A stretch of 25,018 bases of DNA from AC-9 sp051984395 (GTDB lineage: Bacteria > Actinomycetota > Acidimicrobiia > Acidimicrobiales > AC-9): contig JBPYEZ010000177.1 in NCBI GenBank assembly GCA_051984395.1, forward strand, positions 1-25,018. Direction: 5' to 3'. Shown here piece by piece: positions 1-7,297 of the stretch (position 1 is its first letter; every line of letters starts with the position of its first letter). The position numbers were made by a program, and so were the translations under genes. The notes under the pieces are model-generated. The model did not search any database. It was not told where the DNA came from and saw only the letters and a list, made by a program, of their open reading frames with translations.

Positions 1-2
1 AG

Positions 3-1067
3 TGGGCGGTCATGGACGACCTGCGCCTGCCCGCCAACGGGCTCGCCCTGGCCGGTACGGCGGGTATGTCGGACGAGGACCGGGGCAGGGCCCAGCGGGG
101 GGAGCTCCGCTACACCGAGGTGAGGCCCGCCGCCTACAACGCCAAGGCCCGGCTGGACGACATGACGGCCGACGGCATCGATCAGTCGGTGCTGTACCCC
201 ACCATGCTGCTCGGCATCCAGAGCCACCGGGACGTCGACTTCGCCAGCGCCCAGTGCCGGGCCTACAACGACTGGGTGTCCGACCACGTCGGCGAGGGCG
301 ACGGTCGTCTCTTCGCCGCCGCCGTCCTGCCCCAGCAGGACCTGGACCGGGCCGCGGCCGAGATCCGTCGAGTGGCCGATCTTCGAGGTGTCGTGGCCGT
401 GTTCATCCGGCCCAACCCCACCGCCGACTGGAAGCAGTTCAACGACCCCGTCTACGACCCCGTCTGGCGCGCCGCATCCGACACCGGGCTGCCCGTCGGG
501 CTTCATCCGTTCCTGGCGGCCGACCTCCCGGGTGCCTGCATCGGGATGCATCTCAACCGCCTTGGGACCTCGGCGGCACCGCTGCCCGAGGAGGGTGGGG
601 CCGATGTGAACATCGACAACATCTACTTCACCCAGGCCCTATCCAACCCCTTCGACATGATGAGCTCGATGGCGTTCCTGCTCGCCGGCGGGGTGTGCGA
701 GCGGTTTCCCGGTCTCAAGCTCATCTTCCTCGAGGCCAACGGCGGCTGGTTGGTGCCTTGGCTCGAGCGCCTCGACCACCACGCCGAGATCTTCTCCTGG
801 GACGTCCCGTGGCTGAAGCAGCGTCCCTCGGACTACTTCCGCAGACAGTGCTGGATCAGCTTCGACGCCGACGAGTCGACGTTGGCGTTCACTGCCAACT
901 CGCCGCTGTGCGGCGCCGATCGCATCATCTGGGCGTCGGACTACCCGCATCCCGACGCCAAGTACCCGGGTGTGACGGCTGAGCTGGCCGAGGCGATCGA
1001 GGGCCTCACCAAGGAGCAGCAGGCCCTGATCGCCGGCGAGAACGCCGTCGCCCTCTACGGGCTGTAG
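3..1067 (+). CDS. Amidohydrolase family protein (amidohydrolase_2 type), 5' end outside the window
   Basis: Metal-dependent hydrolase or decarboxylase of the amidohydrolase_2 (ACMSD-like) family; the substrate cannot be told from sequence. The reading frame is open back to the left edge, and the text before the first ATG (position 12) reads as family sequence. The usual N-terminal metal-binding motif of the family is missing, so the gene very probably begins upstream of the window. Visible landmarks are LPANGLALAG near the start, GLPVGLHPF in the middle (a likely metal-ligand His) and the C-terminal IIWASDYPHPDAKYPG motif with the expected Asp. It ends 11 bases before the DUF35 gene, in the same direction as it and the thiolase, so the three probably form one operon. 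Such amidohydrolases are common next to acyl-CoA catabolism genes in actinobacteria; a role in the same pathway is inference. Confidence 0.85.
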   Translation, partial: WAVMDDLRLPANGLALAGTAGMSDEDRGRAQRGELRYTEVRPAAYNAKARLDDMTADGIDQSVLYPTMLLGIQSHRDVDFASAQCRAYNDWVSDHVGEGDGRLFAAAVLPQQDLDRAAAEIRRVADLRGVVAVFIRPNPTADWKQFNDPVYDPVWRAASDTGLPVGLHPFLAADLPGACIGMHLNRLGTSAAPLPEEGGADVNIDNIYFTQALSNPFDMMSSMAFLLAGGVCERFPGLKLIFLEANGGWLVPWLERLDHHAEIFSWDVPWLKQRPSDYFRRQCWISFDADESTLAFTANSPLCGADRIIWASDYPHPDAKYPGVTAELAEAIEGLTKEQQALIAGENAVALYGL

Positions 1068-1078
1068 CGGCGCCGACC

Positions 1079-1498
1079 GTGGGTGAGCGGATCTCTGTCG
1101 TCGACTACCTGGTGCTCGACGACGGCGAGCCCTACCTCGTGGCCAGCGCCTGCCAGGGTTGTGGTGCGACGTACTTCGACCGGCGCAACGCCTGCGCCAG
1201 GTGCTTCGGAACGAGCTTCGCGCCGCGACGGATGGCCCGCACCGGCACCGTGCGCTCGTACACGGTCGTCCATCGAGCGGCCCCTGGGGTGCCCGTACCG
1301 TACGTGTCGGCGATCGTCGAGCTCGATGGCGGGGGAGTGGTCAAGGCCAACATCCGCGACGTCGAGCCCCGGCCCGAGGACGTCGAGCTCGGGATGCCCG
1401 TGGTGATGACCACCTTCGTGGCCGGGACCGACGATGACGGTCGCGAGGCGGTGGCGTTCGGGTACTCGCCCGCGCACCGGAAGGACGGCGATGCCTGA
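1079..1498 (+). CDS. DUF35 zinc-ribbon/OB-fold protein, thiolase partner
   Basis: Small acyl-CoA-associated protein of 139 aa with the two-part DUF35 architecture. A rubredoxin-like zinc ribbon carries Cys25-x2-Cys28 and Cys39-x2-Cys42, followed by an OB-fold from about residue 55 (GTVRSYTVVHRAAPGVPVPY and onward). The start is a GTG 11 bases after the amidohydrolase stop. The gene's end overlaps the thiolase start by 8 bases, which implies translational coupling and a physical complex. Known family members bind thiolase-fold enzymes: the DUF35 part of ChsH2 with Ltp2 in mycobacterial cholesterol side-chain cleavage, and archaeal thiolase/HMG-CoA synthase complexes. This copy stands alone, without the MaoC-like domain of ChsH2. 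The family call is firm; the pathway is inferred. Confidence 0.9.
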   Translation: MGERISVVDYLVLDDGEPYLVASACQGCGATYFDRRNACARCFGTSFAPRRMARTGTVRSYTVVHRAAPGVPVPYVSAIVELDGGGVVKANIRDVEPRPEDVELGMPVVMTTFVAGTDDDGREAVAFGYSPAHRKDGDA

Positions 1499-2693
1499 CG
1501 ACGTGTGGATCCTGGGTGCGTCCATGATCAAGTTCGGCCGTTACCCCGACAAGGACGTGCTGGACATCGGCTCCGAAGCCGCCCTGGGTGCTCTGTCGGA
1601 TGCTGGCGCGTCCATGGCCGACATCGACATCCTCGCGGTGGGGAACCAGTTCGAGCCCCTCGGCGGGGTAGGCCAGCAGCTGCAGAAGCAGATCGGCCAG
1701 ACGGGGATCCCCGTCTTCAACGTCACCAACGCATGCGCCACCGGGGCCAGCGCACTTCGGGTCGTCTCGATGGCCATCAAGGCGGGTGAGGCCGAGATGG
1801 GCCTCGCTGTCGGCGTGGAGAAGATGGGCAAGGCCGGCGTCGCCGGAGGACCGGGGGCGACATCCGAGAAGCTCGTGTACGAGCGCCAGGGCCGCACCGG
1901 TGCGGTGATGAGCACCGAGGGTGTGCTCGGGACCGACTTCATGCCCGGGGTGTTCGCCCAGGCCGGCATGGAGTACGCCAACGACCACGGCGGGGTGGGC
2001 TTCGAGCAGTTCGCGCGCGTTGCCGAGAAGAACCATGCCCACTCCTCGCTCAACCCGCTGGCGCAGTACCAGAAGGTCTTCACCCTCGACGACATCATGG
2101 GCTCGCCCATGATGTCGTATCCCAACACCCTCCTCATGTGCTGCCCCACGGGCGACGGCTCGGCTGCCGCCGTCCTGGTGTCGGGCGAGAAGCTCGAGAC
2201 CTTCGACCCCGAGGTACGCCGGCGGGCGGTGAAGGTGTCGGCGTCCGTGATGACGACCGATCCGTGGGTCGAGGGCAGCCAGCAGCAACCCGACGTCAAC
2301 ACGCTCACCCGCCAGGCGGCGGACAAGGCCTACGAGCAGGCGGGCGTCGACCCGCACGACCTGGATCTGGTCGAGCTGCACGACTGCTTCGCCACCGCCG
2401 AGCTCGTCCATTACGACAACCTGCGTCTGTGCGAGCCGGGTGGCGCGGGCGACTTCATCGACTCGCGCGGCCCGTGGCGCGACGGCCGAATTCCGGTGAA
2501 CGTCTCCGGCGGGCTGATCTCCAAAGGACATCCCATCGGCGCCACCGGCGTGGCCAACATCTACGAGATCGTCACTCACCTCCGAGGCGAGGCGGGCGAC
2601 CGCCAGATCCCGGGTGCCACGGTCGGCCTGGCCCATGTGATCGGGCTCGGATCCACCTGTGCCGTGCACATCCTGGAGAAGGCGGCCCTCTAG
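1491..2693 (+). CDS. Thiolase-fold lipid-transfer protein (SCP-x/Ltp type acyl-CoA thiolase or aldolase)
   Basis: 400-aa thiolase superfamily protein of the SCP2-thiolase/Ltp branch, acting on acyl-CoA substrates by thiolysis or retro-aldol cleavage. The nucleophile region reads TNACATGASAL with Cys82. Further landmarks are the branch-typical HDCFATAELV motif, the SGGLISKGHPIGATG histidine loop, and a C-terminal GLGSTCAVHIL in place of the usual glycine-rich CxG loop. The ATG at 1491 is chosen because the protein then begins MPDDVWILGASMIKFG, which aligns with family N termini; upstream in-frame codons are only read-through of the DUF35 gene. It overlaps the DUF35 gene by 8 bases. Cys82 and the His loop are retained, so ordinary thiolase chemistry is possible, whereas the pairing with DUF35 leaves an Ltp2-like aldolase role open. 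The stop codon interlocks with that of the convergent ligase in a CTAG palindrome. Confidence 0.9.
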   Translation: MPDDVWILGASMIKFGRYPDKDVLDIGSEAALGALSDAGASMADIDILAVGNQFEPLGGVGQQLQKQIGQTGIPVFNVTNACATGASALRVVSMAIKAGEAEMGLAVGVEKMGKAGVAGGPGATSEKLVYERQGRTGAVMSTEGVLGTDFMPGVFAQAGMEYANDHGGVGFEQFARVAEKNHAHSSLNPLAQYQKVFTLDDIMGSPMMSYPNTLLMCCPTGDGSAAAVLVSGEKLETFDPEVRRRAVKVSASVMTTDPWVEGSQQQPDVNTLTRQAADKAYEQAGVDPHDLDLVELHDCFATAELVHYDNLRLCEPGGAGDFIDSRGPWRDGRIPVNVSGGLISKGHPIGATGVANIYEIVTHLRGEAGDRQIPGATVGLAHVIGLGSTCAVHILEKAAL

Positions 2694-3997
2694 CTGTCGA
2701 CCAGGCGGGTGGCCTTGAAGCCCGAGCGCGGGAGGCTGCCGCGCGCCACCATCTCGACCGAGGCTTCCAGCCCCAGCCGCTCCTTGATCACGCCCGCCAG
2801 TCGTGGTCCGACCGCCGGGTCGTCGTCCTGGCCCTCGCCGGCCTCGACCCGCAGGATGAGAGGAGGGTGGACGTCCCTGGGCCGGACGATCACGAACTCG
2901 AGGCTGGGTCTGGCGACCTCGGGCACGGTAGCCAGCGCCGCTTGGATCTCGCCCACCTGGAACTTTCGCCCCTGGGTGGAAAGGAGGTCCTTGAAGCGTC
3001 CGCCCCACCACCCCCGGGAGCTCGTCTCGCCGCACGGGCACGCTGTGCGCTCGACCCTGCACGCCTCCTCCAGGTCGTAGCGGATCATGCAGTTGTCACG
3101 CCCGAAGGTCGTGACCACCAGATTGCCCCACTCGCCGTCGGGTACCTCGAGCCCGGTCTCCGGGTCGATGGCCTGGACGTAGGTGTGGTCGTCGGCGAGG
3201 TGGCCGCCGTTGCTCTCGCCGCAGGGGCTGCCCAGGAAGGCGAAGCACTCGGCGCCCGCGGTGGCCAGCGGCGATCCTGATCCGGCGCCGGGCATCGACG
3301 GTATGCGCAGTCCGACGTCCTTCATCGGGTCGAGCCCGAGCTTGGCCGCGACCTCGAAGTAGCGACCGAGGGCGAACCCCACGAAGGGCACGTCCGGCTT
3401 CACCTGCATCCACATCCGCATGCCCTGCTCGGCCAGCTCGTCGGTGTCCGGCGGAGGCACCCAGATGTTGAGGCAGCCGAAGTACTCGTAGGCGCCCGAC
3501 AACAGCGGTCCGCCGCCGTACAGGTAGGCGGGGTGCGCATGGGTGACGATCATCCCGGGGCGGATGCCCTGGCGCCACCAGTTTCGTGCGCCGCACTCGT
3601 ACTCGACCTCGAGGTCGCGTCGGGTCCACAGCATGATCGTCGGGGTGCCCGTGGTCCCCGTGGACGTGCCCAGGCGGGCGTTGTCACGCAGCTCGGTGAA
3701 GCGGTAGTCGCCCACCGGGGGGTGCTCGGCCTCGGATCGACGTAGGTCGTCCTTGACCGTGAGGGGAAGGCGTTCCAGGTCCGCCAGTCCCTTGACGTCC
3801 TCGGGGCCGGTGACGCCGGCCTCGCTCAGCTTGCGGACGAAGAGCGGCACCGGGCGCTCGAACACCCGACGGATCATGTCCCGCAGACGCTCCTCGCGCA
3901 GCTCGTGGAGCTGGTCCTGGGGCATGGTCTGGATGGCGGGGTCCCACCAGGTGCGGTCGGGGTCGCGCCGCGTCGCATCCTGGTCGGCGGTCGCCAT
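2690..3997 (-). CDS. PaaK-like AMP-forming acyl/aryl-CoA ligase
   Basis: 435-aa adenylate-forming enzyme related to phenylacetate-CoA ligase: it activates a carboxylic acid with ATP and joins it to CoA. The ATP-binding loop is TSTGTTGTPT (residues 111-120). Later come a TACPCGET segment like the CxCG element of PaaK relatives, and near the C terminus GRFKDLLSTQGRKFQVGEI, the hinge/C-domain junction. ATG 3997 is preferred over an in-frame start at 4084 because the protein then begins in family-like sequence and a TACCAT box lies 7 bases before it. That layout suggests a leaderless mRNA. The gene is divergent from the P450 with only 62 bases between starts. The substrate is unknown; a steroid, terpenoid or aromatic acid would fit the neighbours. 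Confidence 0.85.
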   Translation of the reverse strand: MATADQDATRRDPDRTWWDPAIQTMPQDQLHELREERLRDMIRRVFERPVPLFVRKLSEAGVTGPEDVKGLADLERLPLTVKDDLRRSEAEHPPVGDYRFTELRDNARLGTSTGTTGTPTIMLWTRRDLEVEYECGARNWWRQGIRPGMIVTHAHPAYLYGGGPLLSGAYEYFGCLNIWVPPPDTDELAEQGMRMWMQVKPDVPFVGFALGRYFEVAAKLGLDPMKDVGLRIPSMPGAGSGSPLATAGAECFAFLGSPCGESNGGHLADDHTYVQAIDPETGLEVPDGEWGNLVVTTFGRDNCMIRYDLEEACRVERTACPCGETSSRGWWGGRFKDLLSTQGRKFQVGEIQAALATVPEVARPSLEFVIVRPRDVHPPLILRVEAGEGQDDDPAVGPRLAGVIKERLGLEASVEMVARGSLPRSGFKATRLVDS

Positions 3998-4003
3998 GGC
4001 CGG

Positions 4004-4009
4004 TATGGT
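4004..4009 (+). promoter_or_regulatory. Putative -10 box of the P450 gene
   Basis: TATGGT matches the actinobacterial TANNNT -10 pattern and would place transcription start near 4016, about 45 bases before the P450 ATG. It almost completely overlaps the opposing -10 box of the ligase gene. No clear -35 element is visible. The call rests on position and pattern only. Confidence 0.4.
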
Positions 4010-4010
4010 A
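4005..4010 (-). promoter_or_regulatory. Putative -10 box of the PaaK-like ligase gene (leaderless)
   Basis: On the minus strand TACCAT is followed by 7 bases and then the ATG at 3997. This is the same TANNNT-N7/8-start layout seen at six other genes in this window. Transcription would begin at or within a base or two of the start codon. Confidence 0.5.
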
Positions 4011-4015
4011 AAACA

Positions 4016-4029
4016 TGACGTCCGTGTTA
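4016..4029. promoter_or_regulatory. Candidate operator, imperfect palindrome
   Basis: TGACGTCCGTGTTA is an imperfect inverted repeat (TGACG-N4-TGTTA) starting at the predicted P450 transcription start and lying just upstream of the ligase -10 box. It matches 11 of 14 bases of the perfect palindrome at the acyl-CoA dehydrogenase promoter (6484-6497). A wider arm pair AACA...TGTT spans 4012-4028. A repressor bound here could control both divergent genes. No regulator gene is in the window. Confidence 0.4.
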
Positions 4030-4059
4030 GGGAACTGACCGGATCCGGAGAGGGGAGCG

Positions 4060-5307
4060 ATGACGACGCAAGGCGGGATCGCACCGTTCGATGACGCGGC
4101 CTACGACCCCTTCGAGGTCTTCGAGCGGAGCGTGGGGGCGTCCAAGGTCGCCAACCCGTACCCCCAGTTCGCCGAGCTCCGCCGCGAGGGCCCCGTGCAC
4201 AAGCGGGACCTGGCCGAGCTCTACGAGCTGGAGAACATGGAAGGGCTCGACCTCCCCGATGCCTACACCGTCGTGACGCACGAGGCGGTGGAGAAGGTCC
4301 TGCGCGACAGTCAGACCTTCTCCTCCTCGGGATACGCCGAGAGCATGGGCATGGTCATGGGCCACAGCATCCTGGAGATGGACGAACCCGAGCACCGCGC
4401 CTACCGGGGGCTCGTCCAGCAGGCCTTCACCCGCAAGGCCATGGTCCGCTGGGAGGCTGAGCTGGTACGGCCCATCGTCAACGGCTTCATCGGCGCCTTC
4501 GCCGATCGCGGCCGGGCCGACCTGGTCTCCGAGCTCACCTTTCCCTTCCCGGTACGGGTGATCGCGGGGATGCTCGGTCTCCCCGAGGAGGACCTGGAGA
4601 CGTTCCATGCGTGGGCTGTCGGGCTGATCAGCGTGGGCGCCGACTTCCAGCACGGGATGGAGGCGTCCGGCAAGCTGCGGGACTATTTCGCCGGGATTCT
4701 CGCCGAGCGGCGCCGGGAGCCGTCCGACGACGTGATCACGGCGCTGGCGGAGGCCGAGCTCGAAGGCAAGAAGCTGAGCGACGAGGACATCTTCGCCTTC
4801 CTGCGACTGCTCCTGCCGGCCGGTGCCGAGACGACCTACCGGTCGTCGAGCAACCTGCTGGTCGGGCTGCTGACGAACCCCGATCAGCTGGACGCGGTCC
4901 GCGCCGACCGGTCCCTCATACCGCAGGCCATCGAAGAGGGCGTCCGGTGGGAGCCGCCCCTCACCGGGATCGCCCGCACCACCACCCGGGAGGTCGATCT
5001 CTGCGGGGTGACCCTGCCCGCCGGCGTGATCATCAACGTGAACATGGGCGCCGCCAACCACGACCCCGCCAGGTACCGGGACCCCGAGCGGTTCGACATC
5101 TTCCGCGATCCTCAGCAGCACATGGCCTTCGCCTACGGGCCTCACATGTGCCTGGGGATGCACCTGGCCCGGATGGAGACGACCGTCGCCCTCAACTCAC
5201 TGCTCGACCGCCTGCCGAACCTGCGCCTCGATCCCGACGCGTCGCCGCCGGAGATCCGGGGCCTGGCCTTCCGGGCGCCCAAGGAGCTGCGGGTCGTCTT
5301 CGACTAG
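4060..5307 (+). CDS. Cytochrome P450
   Basis: 415-aa soluble class I-type bacterial P450, a haem monooxygenase that hydroxylates a hydrophobic substrate using electrons from a ferredoxin and reductase, neither of which is encoded nearby. The I-helix oxygen-activation motif is AGAETT (residues 254-259), the K-helix ExxR is Glu293-GlyVal-Arg296, and the haem loop FAYGPHMCLG has the thiolate ligand Cys364. The length is normal. The ATG at 4060 follows a strong GGAGAGGGGAG ribosome site, so unlike its divergent neighbour this gene has a leader. It lies inside a CoA-ester catabolism block, so initial hydroxylation of a lipid, sterol or terpene for later side-chain oxidation is plausible. I cannot assign a CYP family from sequence alone. 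Confidence 0.95.
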   Translation: MTTQGGIAPFDDAAYDPFEVFERSVGASKVANPYPQFAELRREGPVHKRDLAELYELENMEGLDLPDAYTVVTHEAVEKVLRDSQTFSSSGYAESMGMVMGHSILEMDEPEHRAYRGLVQQAFTRKAMVRWEAELVRPIVNGFIGAFADRGRADLVSELTFPFPVRVIAGMLGLPEEDLETFHAWAVGLISVGADFQHGMEASGKLRDYFAGILAERRREPSDDVITALAEAELEGKKLSDEDIFAFLRLLLPAGAETTYRSSSNLLVGLLTNPDQLDAVRADRSLIPQAIEEGVRWEPPLTGIARTTTREVDLCGVTLPAGVIINVNMGAANHDPARYRDPERFDIFRDPQQHMAFAYGPHMCLGMHLARMETTVALNSLLDRLPNLRLDPDASPPEIRGLAFRAPKELRVVFD

Positions 5308-5339
5308 CCCCCGCTGACGGCGGCGCCAGCCCTGGGGCT
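5306..5339. terminator. Possible bidirectional terminator hairpin
   Basis: Between the convergent P450 and acyl-CoA dehydrogenase stops lies a hairpin with outer arms AGCCCC (5306-5311) and GGGGCT (5334-5339) and an inner pair GCTG (5313-5316) / CAGC (5327-5330). There is no T tract, so it may stop transcription only weakly or need Rho. Its placement between converging stops supports the call. Confidence 0.4.
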
Positions 5340-6466
5340 CAGAGGCCGGCCAGGGTGGCGACGCGGGAGCGGTGCTGGCGGGCCGTGCCGAAGACGGCGT
5401 CGCCGGACTTCGCCCGCTTCACGTACAGGTGCATGTCGTGCTCCCACGTGTAGCCGATCCCGCCGAGGCTCTGCAGCCCCTCTTCGACGAGGAGGCGCTG
5501 GCAGTCGCCGGCGGCGGCCTTGGCCATGCAGACGGCCAGAGATCGACGCTCGTCGTCCTCGGCGAGCGTCGCCGACGCGAAGTAGCACACGGCCCGGGCT
5601 GACTCGAGGGCGACGAACATGTCGGCGAACTTGTGCTTCATGGCCTGAAACGACCCGATGGGCGCGCCGAACTGCTCGCGGGTCTTGGCGTGCTCGAGGG
5701 CGATGTCGAAGATGGACTGACAGGTGCCGACCGTCTCCAGCGCCAGCGCCGCGGTGGCCTCCTCCACGACGCGGGCGAGCACCGGCGCGCAGCTACCGGG
5801 ATCGCCCAGCGTGCGGTCGGGGCCGATGGTCACGCCGTCCAGATGGACCGTCGCGTACCGACGGCTGGCGTCGAGGGTCTCGAGGGCGGTCGCCACGACC
5901 GCCTGGTGGGGGACGACGAACAAGGCGAGACCGTCAGGTCCCTCGGTGCCATGCAGTCGGGCCGCGACCACCAGCTCGTCCGAAGTGGCCCCGTCGGCGA
6001 CATAGTGCTTGGACCCGTGGAGTATCCACCCATCCTCGTGTCGACGGGCCACGAGACCGACGTCCTCGGGAGCCCAGCTCCCCGCCTCCTCGGCCACCGC
6101 CAGGGTCCCGGTGATGCGACCGGCGGCGACGCCACCGAGGAACCGTTCCCGTTGCTCGGGCGTGCCCGATTCACGTATCACCGGCACGAACTGAGACACC
6201 GTCGCCAGGAACGGGCCCGGAGCGATCGCCCGTCCCAGCTCCTCGACGACGACGGCCAGCTCGACGAATCCCAGACCCAGTCCTCCGTACTCCGGAGCGA
6301 TCGTCAGGGCGGGCCAGTCGAGGTCGACCATCGCCGCCCAGAGATCGTCGACCGGGGCGCCCTTCTCGACCACCTCGCGAACGAAGCTGGGCGGGCACTC
6401 GCGTGTGAGAACAGCCCGCACCGAGGTGCGCAGCTCCTCCTGATCGGCTGTGAACTCCAAATCCAT
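5339..6466 (-). CDS. Acyl-CoA dehydrogenase
   Basis: 375-aa flavoprotein of the acyl-CoA dehydrogenase family, introducing an alpha-beta double bond into an acyl-CoA during beta-oxidation. It begins MDLEFTADQEELRTSVRAVL, has the N-terminal helical PEYGGLGLGFVELAVVVEELGR segment, the mid beta-domain, then AKTREQFGAPIGSFQAMKHK and the C-terminal LGGIGYTWEHDMHLYVKRAK motif. That last motif is typical of actinobacterial FadE-type subunits acting on sterol or branched side chains. Several such enzymes are heteromeric, and no second subunit is next to it here. Its promoter carries a palindrome resembling the one between the ligase and P450 genes, which ties it to their regulation. The substrate is not known. 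Confidence 0.93.
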   Translation of the reverse strand: MDLEFTADQEELRTSVRAVLTRECPPSFVREVVEKGAPVDDLWAAMVDLDWPALTIAPEYGGLGLGFVELAVVVEELGRAIAPGPFLATVSQFVPVIRESGTPEQRERFLGGVAAGRITGTLAVAEEAGSWAPEDVGLVARRHEDGWILHGSKHYVADGATSDELVVAARLHGTEGPDGLALFVVPHQAVVATALETLDASRRYATVHLDGVTIGPDRTLGDPGSCAPVLARVVEEATAALALETVGTCQSIFDIALEHAKTREQFGAPIGSFQAMKHKFADMFVALESARAVCYFASATLAEDDERRSLAVCMAKAAAGDCQRLLVEEGLQSLGGIGYTWEHDMHLYVKRAKSGDAVFGTARQHRSRVATLAGL

Positions 6467-6483
6467 GGCAGGTGTCCCGAAAC

Positions 6484-6497
6484 TGACGTCGGCGTCA
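6484..6497. promoter_or_regulatory. Candidate operator palindrome at the acyl-CoA dehydrogenase promoter
   Basis: TGACGTCGGCGTCA is a palindrome with perfect 5-base arms TGACG and CGTCA around TCGG. It sits directly downstream of, and shares one base with, the putative -10 box, over the expected transcription start. It shares the word TGACGTC and 11 of 14 bases with the site at 4016-4029. Confidence 0.45.
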
Positions 6498-6502
6498 CGG
6501 TA
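6497..6502 (-). promoter_or_regulatory. Putative -10 box of the acyl-CoA dehydrogenase gene
   Basis: TACCGT on the minus strand lies 30 bases before the ATG at 6466, giving a short leader of about 23 bases. It matches the TANNNT pattern seen across the window and overlaps the palindrome at 6484-6497. Confidence 0.4.
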
Positions 6503-6520
6503 GCAGCTGGGGCCTGCGGA

Positions 6521-7297
6521 TCAGAGCTGACCGATGAGCTTGTGGGTCTGGGGTACCACCCGGACACGCGGGTGGAGGCGCAGCGCCCGCTCCTGCAGGG
6601 AGAGCACCTGATCCGGGGTCGGCGCGGCGGTGACGTCGGCGAAGGGCGTGACCGGCTGGAGGAAGATCTCGGTCTCCGGCGCCACCTCGTGGACCATGGC
6701 CACGGCATCGTCGAGCTCGTCGGGGACCGTGGCCGGCCCGATCACGACCTTGACGAAGAGATGCCGCGAGGCCCCCGTCTCCAGGAAGCGGCGATGGGCG
6801 TCGAGGTCCACGGCCTGGTGATCGACGCTGTCGAGCTTGATGTCCATACCGATGTGGTCGACCCACTCCAGCACCGACGCCAGACCGCCCGGGAGGGTGC
6901 CGTTGGTCTCGAGGTAGATGGGCTGGTGGCGCTGGGCCAGCAGCGGGAACAGGCGGGCGAGTCGGCGCGCCTGGAGCAGGGGCTCGCCACCCGTCACGCT
7001 CACCGAGTGGTGCGGAACCGTGCGCCACAACCGTTCGACGGCGTCGGCCACCTCTGCGACGGGAAGCGGGCTCTCGCGCCGGGACCAGTCCCGACGGCCC
7101 GCCGTCTGCTCGAGGCGGCACGGCCCCGGACGCTTCTCGAGAGCCTCGGGTTGGTCGCAGTAGGCGCAGCGGATGTTGCAACCAGTGAGCCTGAGGAAGA
7201 CCTGACGCTCACCGACCAGGGCTCCCTCGCCCTGGATCGCCGAGAAGACCTCGGTCACCAGCAGGGTCGAGGCGTCCAGGGTCGAGGCGTCCGTCAC
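6521..7297 (-). CDS. queE: 7-carboxy-7-deazaguanine synthase (QueE)
   Basis: 258-aa radical SAM enzyme converting 6-carboxy-tetrahydropterin to 7-carboxy-7-deazaguanine on the way to preQ0. The iron-sulfur motif is Cys40-x3-Cys44-x2-Cys47 in the sequence GCNIRCAYC, preceded by the QueE-typical FSAIQGEG and followed by VTGGEPLLQ, a SAM-binding element. Other recognisable parts are YLETNGT and IGMDIKL. The GTG at 7297 is chosen because it overlaps the queC stop in a GTGA; the longer frame upstream lies inside queC. It is the last gene of the queD-queC-queE operon. The acyl-CoA dehydrogenase gene begins 54 bases downstream with its own apparent promoter and is not expected to be functionally linked. 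Confidence 0.95.
   Translation of the reverse strand: MTDASTLDASTLLVTEVFSAIQGEGALVGERQVFLRLTGCNIRCAYCDQPEALEKRPGPCRLEQTAGRRDWSRRESPLPVAEVADAVERLWRTVPHHSVSVTGGEPLLQARRLARLFPLLAQRHQPIYLETNGTLPGGLASVLEWVDHIGMDIKLDSVDHQAVDLDAHRRFLETGASRHLFVKVVIGPATVPDELDDAVAMVHEVAPETEIFLQPVTPFADVTAAPTPDQVLSLQERALRLHPRVRVVPQTHKLIGQL

Noticed and set aside
1341..3062. Long minus-strand open frame of 573 codons
   Set aside because: Antisense to DUF35, thiolase and ligase genes that have clear family motifs; its translation is low-complexity and typical of GC-rich shadow frames.
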